Origin: DATBMA01 sp036555105 | GTDB lineage: Bacteria > Actinomycetota > Acidimicrobiia > Spongiisociales > ZC4RG35 | Assembly (NCBI GenBank): GCA_036555105.1 | Contig: DATBMA010000037.1 | Location: 1-27,031 of the forward strand | Direction: 5' to 3' | DNA: 27,031 bases | Part shown: positions 20,975 to 27,031 of the stretch, in pieces | Position numbering within the stretch: position 1 is the first letter of the stretch | Layout: every line of letters starts with the position of its first letter | Program-made: the position numbers and the translations under genes | Notes under the pieces: model-generated | What the model saw: only the letters and a program-made list of their open reading frames with translations | Database searches by the model: none | What the model was told of the DNA's origin: nothing

Positions 20975-22807
20975 ATGTGCGGAATCGTTGGATACGTCGG
21001 TCCGCGTCCTCAGATGGACGTGCTGGTGGGAGGCTTGGCCCGCCTCGAATACCGCGGTTATGACTCGGCCGGGCTCGCCGTGAGGAGTGACGACGGTGTG
21101 ACCGTGGTGCGCCAGGTGGGCCGGATCGCAGATCTGGAGCAGATCCTCGGCGGAATCGACAACCTCTCCGGTGATGTCGGCATCGGCCACACCCGCTGGG
21201 CCACTCACGGCGCACCAACCACGATGAACGCCCACCCCCATCAGGACTGCACGGGTGAGGTCATCGTCGCCCACAACGGGATCATCGAGAACTGGCTGGA
21301 GCTGAAGGCCGAGTTGCAGGAGAGGGGCCACGCTTTCACCTCCGAGACCGACACCGAGGTGGTGGCCCATCTCCTGGAGGAGATGGCCGACCTGTCCCTG
21401 GCAGCGGCGGTCAGGGAGGTGATGCGGCGGGCTCAGGGAGCGCTCGCGCTCGTGGTGATGCGGCGCTCGGATCCCGGGGTGCTAGTGGGCTCACGGAGAG
21501 GCAGCCCTCTGGTGGTGGGGGTGGGTGAGGGAGAGGCCTTCCTTGCCTCCGACATCCCCGCCTTCCTCGAGTACACCAGGCGTATGCAGGTGGTGGACGA
21601 CGACCGGGTGGTCGAGGTTCGCGCCGATCGCATCGAGATGACCGACCTCGACGGCAATGCCGTGACCAGCCCGGAGCGCCTCATCGAGTGGGACCTCGAG
21701 GCTGCCGAGAAGGGCGGTTACCCCTCGTTCATGCTCAAGGAGATCCACGAGCAGGGCCAGGCCATCGCCAACACCCTGCGGGGCAGGCTCTCGCCCGACG
21801 GACGGGTCCACCTGGACGAGATGGCCGGCCTGTCCGCCGTTTTCCCCGCGGTGGACAAGGTCTTCGTGATCGCCTGTGGCACGTCGTATCACGCGGCGAT
21901 GATGGCCAAGTACGCCATCGAACGCTGGACACGGCTGCCGGTCGAGATCGACATTGCCTCCGAGTTCCGTTACCGGGACCCGGTGCTCGACGACCGGTCG
22001 CTGGTCATCGCCATCAGCCAGTCCGGCGAGACGATCGACACCCTTGCCGCTTTCCGCTATGCCAGGCACCAGGGCTCACCCCTGATCGGGGTCACCAATG
22101 TGGTCGACTCCGCCCTTGCCCGCGAGTCGGACGCGGTCCTGTATACGCGGGCCGGCCCCGAGATCGGAGTGGCCGCCACCAAGACTTTCACCACCCAGTT
22201 GGTGGCCATGCAGATGCTGGGTCTCCACCTCGCCCAGGAGCGGAACACGCTCGAGCCGGACGAGATCGCCGGCCTGGTCGACGCATTGCGGCGGCTCCCG
22301 GAGCAGGTGGAGAAGACAGTGGTGGCCGGAGCCGAGCTCGAGCAGCTCAGCTCGGCGTGGAGCAGCACCCGCGACTTCTTCTTCCTGGGACGGTCGGCTG
22401 ACTTCCCGGTGGCGATGGAGGGCGCCCTCAAGCTGAAGGAGATCGCCTACGTCCGAGCTGAGGGCTACGCCGCCGGCGAGATGAAGCATGGCCCCATCGC
22501 CCTCGTCGAGCCGGGGGTGGTGGTGGCCGGGGTGGCGACCGACGCCCACGTTCGCTCCAAGACTCTCTCAAACATGCAGGAGATGAAGGCGCGGGGAGCC
22601 ACCATTCTCCTGGTGGTCGAGGAGGGGAACGAGGCCGAGGCGGCAGCCGTGGCCGATCACCTGGTGGTGGTCCCGGCCGCGCCCGACCTGGTCTGCACAG
22701 TCAATGCGGTGATACCGCTTCAGCTACTCGCCTACTACCTCGCAGCGGCCAAGGGATTGGACGTCGACAAGCCCCGCAACCTGGCCAAAACCGTGACCGT
22801 GGAATGA
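20975..22807 (+). CDS. glmS: Glutamine-fructose-6-phosphate aminotransferase (isomerizing)
   Basis: GlmS makes glucosamine-6-phosphate from fructose-6-phosphate and glutamine, the entry to amino-sugar and cell-wall synthesis. The 610-aa protein has the N-terminal glutaminase domain starting MCGIVGYVG with nucleophile Cys2, YRGYDSAG, HTRWATHG and HNGIIEN. Two SIS domains follow: the first has CGTSYHAA and SQSGETIDT, and the second has GRSADFPVAMEGALKLKEIAY and GEMKHGPIAL. The C-terminus is the canonical PRNLAKTVTVE. The start is fixed by Cys2, since the initiator Met is removed. Its message carries the ribozyme just upstream, and GlmM, which uses the product, is encoded before it. It overlaps the next gene by ATGA. 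Confidence 0.98.
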   Translation: MCGIVGYVGPRPQMDVLVGGLARLEYRGYDSAGLAVRSDDGVTVVRQVGRIADLEQILGGIDNLSGDVGIGHTRWATHGAPTTMNAHPHQDCTGEVIVAHNGIIENWLELKAELQERGHAFTSETDTEVVAHLLEEMADLSLAAAVREVMRRAQGALALVVMRRSDPGVLVGSRRGSPLVVGVGEGEAFLASDIPAFLEYTRRMQVVDDDRVVEVRADRIEMTDLDGNAVTSPERLIEWDLEAAEKGGYPSFMLKEIHEQGQAIANTLRGRLSPDGRVHLDEMAGLSAVFPAVDKVFVIACGTSYHAAMMAKYAIERWTRLPVEIDIASEFRYRDPVLDDRSLVIAISQSGETIDTLAAFRYARHQGSPLIGVTNVVDSALARESDAVLYTRAGPEIGVAATKTFTTQLVAMQMLGLHLAQERNTLEPDEIAGLVDALRRLPEQVEKTVVAGAELEQLSSAWSSTRDFFFLGRSADFPVAMEGALKLKEIAYVRAEGYAAGEMKHGPIALVEPGVVVAGVATDAHVRSKTLSNMQEMKARGATILLVVEEGNEAEAAAVADHLVVVPAAPDLVCTVNAVIPLQLLAYYLAAAKGLDVDKPRNLAKTVTVE

Positions 22808-23766
22808 CCGTCGAGCTCAGGCCGGCAGGGCGGGCGGACGCCCCCGCCATCCACGAGTTGGTGAGATCGATCGAGACGGGCGACCGCGAGCCACAGGTGA
22901 CCACCCTCGAGGAGATCGAGGAGTGGTTCGATGAGCCTTACTTCGAGCCCTTGACGATGACGCGGCTCGCCGTTATCCCCGATCGGCTGGTGGGCTACGG
23001 CCGCCTGTGGCACCGCCCCAGCGGGGAGAGGCTGGAGCGGGTCTATCTGCCGGGTGGGGTGGATCCGGGCCACAGAGGGAAGGGAATCGGCCACGCCATC
23101 CTGGAGTGGCAATGTGAGGCCGGCGCCGCCCTCGTGCAGAACTACGAGCACGACCTGCCTCGCTTCCTCTTTCTCAACTCCTGGGACTGGCTCGAGTCGG
23201 ACCATGCCTTCTACCGCCGCCATGGGTTCGAGCCGATGCGCTACTTCGCCGAGATGCTGCGTCCGCTCGACGACCTACCGGCTGTGGCCGTGCTCGACGG
23301 GATCTCTCTCGAAGACTGGAGCGACCGGCACGCGGAGGGAACGCGTCTGCTCTTCAACGCAGCCTTCGCCGACCATTGGGGCAGCACGCCGGTACCGGCC
23401 GATGCATGGCCCCACCGGCTCTCCCGATCCGGGGTCAGGCTCGATCTGAGCGTTCTCGCCACCGCCGAGGGCCGTGTGGTGGGCGCTGCGATCAACGGGG
23501 TGTACCCGAGTGACTTCGCCTCGAGCGGCCGCCGCGATGGCTGGATCGAAACGCTCGGTGTCGACGCCGGCTTCCGCCGACGGGGGATCGCCGCCGCACT
23601 GATAGCGGCCTCGCTAGCCCGGTTCGCCGCCGACGGGCTGACACACGCCATGATCGGAGTGGACTCCGACAATCCCACCGGCGCCTATGGCTTGTACGAG
23701 CGCATGGGTTTCCGGCCCCTGCACCGCCACACCACCTTCGGGCGCGAGGTCGCCGTCTCTCATTAG
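22804..23766 (+). CDS. Tandem GNAT acetyltransferase, MshD-like
   Basis: The 320-residue product consists of two GNAT acetyl-CoA-binding units. The first has GVDPGHRGKGIGHAIL (85-100). The second has GVDAGFRRRGIAAAL (252-266) followed by VDSDNPTGAYGLYERMGF (286-303). This size and doubled layout recall mycothiol synthase MshD of actinobacteria, and the VDSDN-LYERMGF block fits that subgroup, but many actinobacterial double-GNAT proteins have other or unknown substrates. The ATG overlaps the glmS stop, implying translational coupling; whether it acts on an amino sugar or derivative is only a guess from context. Confidence 0.88.
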   Translation: MTVELRPAGRADAPAIHELVRSIETGDREPQVTTLEEIEEWFDEPYFEPLTMTRLAVIPDRLVGYGRLWHRPSGERLERVYLPGGVDPGHRGKGIGHAILEWQCEAGAALVQNYEHDLPRFLFLNSWDWLESDHAFYRRHGFEPMRYFAEMLRPLDDLPAVAVLDGISLEDWSDRHAEGTRLLFNAAFADHWGSTPVPADAWPHRLSRSGVRLDLSVLATAEGRVVGAAINGVYPSDFASSGRRDGWIETLGVDAGFRRRGIAAALIAASLARFAADGLTHAMIGVDSDNPTGAYGLYERMGFRPLHRHTTFGREVAVSH

Positions 23767-23769
23767 GTT
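23764..23769 (+). promoter_or_regulatory. Possible -10 box of a leaderless acpS transcript
   Basis: TAGGTT fits TANNNT, overlaps the stop codon of the preceding gene and ends 6 nt before the GTG of acpS. No Shine-Dalgarno is seen upstream of that GTG. The same geometry occurs at 17153 and 26967. Confidence 0.35.
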
Positions 23770-23775
23770 GCGCCG

Positions 23776-24150
23776 GTGCGCATCCTGGGCCTGGGAGTAG
23801 ACCTCGCTGACATTGGGCGAGTGGAGACGGTCATGGAGAAGTTCCCGCGTTTTGCCCAACGCTGCTTCACCGAAGGTGAGCGTGCCTACGCCGCCCGCTT
23901 CGCCCGCCCCGCCAGGCGGTTCGCCGCCCGCTTTGCCGGCAAGGAAGCGGTGATGAAGTCGCTCGGCCGGGGCTGGCGCCAGATCCGGTGGACCGATGTC
24001 GAGATCACCGGCGGGGGACCACCCAAGGTCGTGCTGCGCGGCAGCGCCGCGGCCCGTGCTGCCCAATTGGGTGTGACCGAGGTGCTGGTCACCATCACCC
24101 ACACCGACGACACCGCCTTGGTGATGGCGGTGGCGGTCGGCGAGCACTAG
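23776..24150 (+). CDS. acpS: Holo-[acyl-carrier-protein] synthase
   Basis: AcpS transfers phosphopantetheine from coenzyme A to the acyl carrier protein. The 124-aa product has the magnesium-site motif GVDLADIGRVE (Asp9) and the signature RFAGKEAVMKSLGRGW with Glu57. The C-terminal strand contains EVLVTITHTDD, corresponding to the family's SLSHTDD-type motif. GTG 23776 places GLGVDL at the usual distance. It follows the GNAT gene by 9 nt. Its TAG overlaps the minus-strand stop of the Clp-N gene. Confidence 0.96.
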   Translation: MRILGLGVDLADIGRVETVMEKFPRFAQRCFTEGERAYAARFARPARRFAARFAGKEAVMKSLGRGWRQIRWTDVEITGGGPPKVVLRGSAAARAAQLGVTEVLVTITHTDDTALVMAVAVGEH

Positions 24151-25151
24151 ACGAGGGGCTTGTCTCGGTAGCGCCGAGGGGCGCTGGCGCTCTCCAAGCC
24201 GATCCCCTCCGAGAACGACAAGACCTCCACTGATCCCTTGTCCTTGACCACGGAGCGCACGATTTCCTCCATCGGGATCTCGTCCTCGCCGTGCACGTAC
24301 CAGTAGCCCTTCTTCCACTTTGACTTGTTGGTGCCCCACCAGATCGAGCCGGGAGGATGGCGCCGTGCCACCTCTTGCGTGACCGCCTGGAACTGCTCGA
24401 CCGGGAAGTAGACCCAAGGGCCATAGGGCCCGCGGAGAGGCATCAGGGAGGTCGGTGGGGTGAGCGAGGGGGTGTTCACCCCCTTCGCCTTGAGCGCCGA
24501 GACCACCTCCTCCGGGTCGACGTCGAACCTGAGGAGCGAAGACTCGCCCATGAGGTCACCGAAGACGAGGGCCAGCAGCACGTGCTCGTCCGTCACCTCC
24601 GTCGCGTTCATTCCCAACGCGATGCCTTGTGACCATCCGAGCACGAGCTGAAATGCCGGGGTCGATGGGGTGCCCCGGTCCCGACGCTTCTTCTTGGCAA
24701 AGACAGCCACATGCTCTGAAGCACCCTCGTAGGTCAGCCCCAGCTCGTTCAGGACCGTGCTGGCCGCAGTCGGCTGGGGTGGGTTGAGCAGAGCCAGCAG
24801 GAAGTGGTCATCGGTACAGAAGCCCTGGCGGAGGGTCTTCGCCTCCTGGAAGGCTCGACGTTGGATGTCCTGGGAACGACTCGAGTCCCATCTCGGGCCC
24901 GCTTGCGGATCCACCTCGGTGAGGAGGTCATTCCAACTCCGGAAGCCAAGCTCGCGGGCAATCACGATCTGAGCATCCCGCAGGCCGAGGTGCCAGTGCT
25001 CGAGTCGCTCTGATGGCAGCCCGGCGAACTTGGGGTGGGACTGCAGTACCCGCTTTGAGGCCGAGGGGTCGCCTTGCTCGAAGGCGCGTTTCAGCTCTTT
25101 CGCCTGCGTGCGCAGCTGTCCAATGTCGGGACGATCCGGCAACGAAGCCAT
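24147..25151 (-). CDS. Clp-N domain protein without ATPase module
   Basis: The 334-residue product starts at ATG 25151 with a perfect AAGGAGG Shine-Dalgarno (25157-25163) five bases before it; the frame is open 50 codons further upstream, but that part is low-complexity. Residues 1-80 hold a conserved-looking helical module (DIGQLRTQAKELKRAF, then RDAQIVIARELGFRSWNDL), of a type often seen in front of other domains. Residues about 94-150 and 170-225 look like the two repeats of a Clp N-terminal domain (FCTDDHFLLALL and VTDEHVLLALVFG). The C-terminal 100 residues (WVYFPVEQF, SIWWGTNKSKWKKGYWYVHGE) are unknown to me. It lacks Walker motifs, so it is not a chaperone ATPase; an adaptor or stress role is a guess. 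Confidence 0.85.
   Translation of the reverse strand: MASLPDRPDIGQLRTQAKELKRAFEQGDPSASKRVLQSHPKFAGLPSERLEHWHLGLRDAQIVIARELGFRSWNDLLTEVDPQAGPRWDSSRSQDIQRRAFQEAKTLRQGFCTDDHFLLALLNPPQPTAASTVLNELGLTYEGASEHVAVFAKKKRRDRGTPSTPAFQLVLGWSQGIALGMNATEVTDEHVLLALVFGDLMGESSLLRFDVDPEEVVSALKAKGVNTPSLTPPTSLMPLRGPYGPWVYFPVEQFQAVTQEVARRHPPGSIWWGTNKSKWKKGYWYVHGEDEIPMEEIVRSVVKDKGSVEVLSFSEGIGLESASAPRRYRDKPLV
24170..24185 (+). terminator. Candidate hairpin after acpS
   Basis: AGCGCC-GAGG-GGCGCT forms a perfect six-pair stem with a four-base loop starting 20 nt after the acpS stop, inside the 3' end of the opposing gene. No T-run follows, so it would be a U-less hairpin terminator if it works at all. Confidence 0.35.
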
Positions 25152-25286
25152 GTCGACCTCCTTCCCATGACTGCCCGCGTCGACTGGCTCGGGCGGGGTC
25201 GGAGATCCGGTTTGCCGAACTCTTCTTGCAGGTGGACTCGGTCCTTGCCGTCGACGAGGGGCGCCCTGCCGCGCGCTGGGCCGGAG
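25152..25286. other. Spacer between the Clp-N and DUF222/HNH genes
   Basis: Apart from the Shine-Dalgarno at 25157-25163 and three copies of the palindrome GTCGAC, I see nothing functional here. On the minus strand the spacer has no TA-containing -10 candidate, so the promoter of the Clp-N gene is not evident. Confidence 0.5.
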
Positions 25287-25306
25287 CCTAGTGAGGGTCA
25301 CTCAGG
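25287..25306 (-). terminator. Candidate terminator of the DUF222/HNH gene
   Basis: Directly after the stop codon of the minus-strand HNH gene, CCT-AGTGA and TCACT-(C)-AGG form an eight-pair stem with a one-base bulge and a three-base loop. No poly-U is present. The immediate position after the stop supports a 3'-end role. Confidence 0.4.
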
Positions 25307-26530
25307 TCAGTGTGCGTTGGCGAGAGCGAAGCGGTTGGCTGACTCGACTGTGCCGAGAGGCGGGAACGGCGGGGGCGGTGGTCGGCTACCCAGGGGGAGC
25401 AGTCGCCGTCGATGGACCGGACTGGCTGGGTCGATGGCCATGCCCATGGTGTGGATGGCGACGTGATGGTGGTACCAGCACAGCAGGACGAGGTTGTCGG
25501 GGTGGTGGTCTCCGCCCCGGGAGCGGGGTTTGATGTGGTGGGGCTGGAGGCGGTAGCGGCTGCGGCAGCCTTCGATCGAGCATTGGCCCTGGTCACGCCA
25601 GAAGATGAACGAGCGGACGGCGGCCGGGATGGCTTGGGTGCCATGCGTGCAGATCACCGGAATCCCATCCGCCAGGCCGATCATGCGGACCCTGCCGGAG
25701 CAGAGGATCTCCGCCAGCTGCTCCGGCCCGGCTTTGAGTCCCGACGAGAAGGTGGCTCCAGCCTCCCCGTGGCTGGCTGCCGCCGTGGCGGCGTCGACGA
25801 ACACCTCCGCCCCGATGACCACCCCCCCGGCGTGGTTGGTGTGTCCCTGTGGCTGCGGGCCGGCCAGGAAGTCAAGGCAGATGGAGGCCAGCGCGTCGGC
25901 CAGGCGTTGGCCCGAGCTCTGGTCGGGGAGGACCGGCAGCTCCGACTCTCGGGCCCGCAGCGCGTTCCAGATGGCATACCCGTCGGCAGCCGGCATCTGC
26001 CCCCACATCTTCCATGCTCCGGCTGCCAGGTCGGGCTGGAAGACCAGGTAACGGTTGTGGTTGGCGTCCGTCTCCTCCTCCCGGTTCATGCGCCGTAGCC
26101 GCTCGACCAACCCGTATATCCGTCCCAGTGAGAAATGCTCGGCGGCTTCGGCGAACTGCTCGGGGGTGGCGTCGGCCTCGCGCAGCCTCGAGAGGAGGGC
26201 AGCCCGGTCCAGGCTCCACTCTCCCGACGCCAATCGATCGCGGATGTCATGTTCGGACATCGCCACCTGGCGGAGGCGGGAGGCGAGCTGAGGCCCGCAG
26301 TCGAGGGTCACCGAGATCCAGTCCCTCATGTTGCGGGAGCCTTCCATCAGGTCGACTTGGAGGCGGTCCAGTCGGGCCACTATCTCGGATTGGCGGGCGC
26401 GGCGGGAAGAGATCTCCCACTCCAGGCGGCGCATCTCGTCCTCGAGTTCCTCCACCCGGTCGAGGTCGGGGTCCGACCAGGCTGACAAGGCGGCCTCGCC
26501 CCATCCGTCTCCATGTGTCGCATCGAACAT
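25307..26530 (-). CDS. DUF222 / HNH endonuclease (13E12 repeat family)
   Basis: The 407-aa product combines an N-terminal DUF222 region (DRVEELEDEMRRLEWEISSR coiled-coil-like start, then CGPQLASRLRQV, LASGEWSLDRAALL) with a C-terminal HNH nuclease domain. The nuclease shows Cys317-x4-Cys322, the His331-His332 pair, Asn346 and Cys351-x2-His354, consistent with a zinc-stabilised HNH fold. The end is proline-rich. Proteins of this kind are abundant in Actinobacteria, often in many copies per genome and flanked by repeats; their function is not established, and a link to mobile DNA is suspected. ATG 26530 has only a weak GGTGA upstream. Unlike the genes before it, it stands alone on the minus strand. 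Confidence 0.92.
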   Translation of the reverse strand: MFDATHGDGWGEAALSAWSDPDLDRVEELEDEMRRLEWEISSRRARQSEIVARLDRLQVDLMEGSRNMRDWISVTLDCGPQLASRLRQVAMSEHDIRDRLASGEWSLDRAALLSRLREADATPEQFAEAAEHFSLGRIYGLVERLRRMNREEETDANHNRYLVFQPDLAAGAWKMWGQMPAADGYAIWNALRARESELPVLPDQSSGQRLADALASICLDFLAGPQPQGHTNHAGGVVIGAEVFVDAATAAASHGEAGATFSSGLKAGPEQLAEILCSGRVRMIGLADGIPVICTHGTQAIPAAVRSFIFWRDQGQCSIEGCRSRYRLQPHHIKPRSRGGDHHPDNLVLLCWYHHHVAIHTMGMAIDPASPVHRRRLLPLGSRPPPPPFPPLGTVESANRFALANAH

Positions 26531-26627
26531 GTGTTCACCGGACAGGGTGGGTGAGACAAAAGAAGGGGGTCGTGCCGAAGCCGGCTACACCCAGCTGAAG
26601 GGTCGTGGAAGTCTTCGAGTCCTCTCA

Positions 26628-26652
26628 CCTTCGCCGCGCTCTTCCGCGAAGG
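26628..26652. repeat. Inverted repeat, 7-bp arms
   Basis: CCTTCGC (26628-26634) and GCGAAGG (26646-26652) are perfect complements around an 11-base loop. On either strand it gives a moderately stable hairpin next to the stronger palindrome. Confidence 0.6.
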
Positions 26653-26662
26653 CGCCCCCTCC

Positions 26663-26686
26663 GGCGCTCCAACCAGTTGGAGCGCC
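26663..26686. repeat. Near-perfect 24-bp palindrome
   Basis: GGCGCTCCAAC (26663-26673) and GTTGGAGCGCC (26676-26686) are exact complements separated only by CA. Such a tight palindrome fits a dimeric regulator operator or a transposon/recombination site at the edge of the tandem array. It touches the first repeat unit. Confidence 0.85.
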
Positions 26687-26892
26687 ACCTCCCCCAAAGT
26701 CGCTGCCGCTCCCGGGGGAGGAGATAAGAGCCACGTCCCCCAAGGTGCCGCTCCCGGGGGAGGAGATAGGATCCGTCTCCCCCAAGGTGCCGCTCCCGGG
26801 GGAGGAGATAGGAGCCGTCTCCCCCAAGGTGTCGCTCCCGGGGGAGGAGATAGGAGCCACCTCCCCCAAGGTGCCGGGGGAGGAGATAGGAG
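26685..26892. repeat. 42-bp tandem repeat (minisatellite), five units
   Basis: Units begin at 26685, 26731, 26773, 26815 and 26857; a degenerate start of a sixth is at 26893. The spacing is 46, 42, 42, 42 and 36 bp. Each unit holds CTCCCCC or a close variant, AAGGTGCCG, CTCCCGGGGGAG and GAGATAGGAG. CTCCCCC at the front pairs with GGGGGAG, so each unit can fold into a seven-pair hairpin. The 36-bp unit lacks six bases (GCTCCC) of the loop but keeps both arms. Confidence 0.92.
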
Positions 26893-26966
26893 CCGTCTCT
26901 CCTCATGGTCGCTCATCTCTTCGTTGCCGGCTCCACCCACATCGCAGCAACCACGGCCACACGTCG

Positions 26967-26972
26967 TACCCT
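26967..26972 (+). promoter_or_regulatory. Possible -10 box of a leaderless transcript
   Basis: TACCCT matches TANNNT and the copy at 17153. It ends 6 nt before the GTG of the last gene, which has no visible Shine-Dalgarno. Confidence 0.4.
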
Positions 26973-26978
26973 TGCTCT

Positions 26979-27031
26979 GTGCTCCCCGTCCTCTCGCCCG
27001 AGGAGATGGCCCGCCTCGATCGGGAGTCCCC
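26979..27031 (+). CDS. nnr: Probable NAD(P)H-hydrate epimerase/dehydratase, 5' end only
   Basis: The first 17 complete codons from GTG 26979 encode MLPVLSPEEMARLDRES and run off the window. This matches the typical N-terminus of the YjeF/Nnr family (V-L-[TS]-P-x-E-M-x-x-x-D), which repairs hydrated NAD(P)H. In actinobacteria nnr is regularly found just after acpS, so its position supports the call; here the two minus-strand genes and the repeat region lie between. With only 18 residues visible the assignment is a reasoned guess. Confidence 0.65.
   Translation, partial: MLPVLSPEEMARLDRES

Larger units (their letters stand above)
26531..26978. other. 448-nt divergent intergenic region with repeats
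   Basis: This gap separates the minus-strand HNH gene from the plus-strand gene at the end of the window. It contains two inverted repeats (26628-26652, 26663-26686), a 42-bp tandem repeat array (26685-26892) and a putative -10 at 26967. Several minus-strand frames stay open across it only because the repeat period is a multiple of three; none has a family match I recognise. Confidence 0.7.

Noticed and set aside
25307..26530. Homing endonuclease inside an intron or an insertion sequence
   Set aside because: No split host gene, terminal inverted repeats or target duplication could be identified; DUF222/HNH genes commonly stand alone in actinobacteria.
26685..26892. CRISPR array
   Set aside because: Units are directly adjacent with no variable spacers and no cas genes are nearby.
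26585..26906. Repetitive protein on the minus strand (14-residue repeats) from the tandem array
   Set aside because: The 42-bp period keeps several frames open at once, there is no ribosome binding site or family match, and the hairpin arms look DNA- or RNA-level.

Overview
The window is a high-GC bacterial chromosome segment dominated by one long, tightly packed co-directional block: tuf, the S10-spc-alpha ribosomal protein clusters, secY, adk, map, infA and rpoA. It continues into rplM-rpsI and the amino-sugar genes glmM and glmS, then a two-domain acetyltransferase gene and acpS. The gene order rplM-rpsI-glmM-glmS-acpS-nnr, the zinc-type S14, the many GTG/TTG starts, the DUF222/HNH (13E12-type) gene and the MshD-like double GNAT protein all point to Actinomycetota. 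The lineage is not one whose proteins I can match exactly; a deep-branching class such as Acidimicrobiia or a relative is a guess.

Layout. 2-16221: tuf then 31 genes for ribosomal proteins, SecY, adenylate kinase, methionine aminopeptidase, IF-1 and RNA polymerase alpha, mostly overlapping by 1-8 nt (ATGA, GTGA or TGATG junctions), which implies translational coupling. 16223-18391: pantothenate kinase, a small membrane protein and TruA, inserted between rplQ and rplM. 18392-19349: a likely promoter and leader, then rplM-rpsI. 19353-22807: glmM, a 278-nt leader and glmS. 22804-24150: GNAT protein and acpS. 24147-26530: two minus-strand genes, a Clp-N domain protein and a DUF222/HNH endonuclease, convergent with acpS. 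26531-26978: a 448-nt divergent intergenic region with two strong inverted repeats and a 42-bp tandem repeat. 26979-27031: the first codons of a probable nnr gene.

The most notable finding is in the glmM-glmS gap. Positions 20770-20912 can be folded by hand into a complete glmS self-cleaving ribozyme: the A|GCGCC cleavage site, P1, P2, the pseudoknot P2.2, P3, the P3.1 loop-tail pseudoknot, P4 and a GNRA-capped extension are all present in the right order. Glucosamine-6-phosphate made by GlmS, then isomerised by the GlmM encoded just upstream, would feed back on the glmS mRNA. The class is best known from Firmicutes, so its presence in an actinobacterial-looking genome deserves attention.

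Other points of interest: a tuf gene with an abrupt codon-usage switch near base 1094; a coaA whose homology runs upstream of any ATG/GTG/TTG start; an S3 protein with a roughly 150-residue acidic tail and a 9-residue tandem duplication; and three genes whose TANNNT boxes sit 6-7 nt before a GTG start, as expected for leaderless transcripts.
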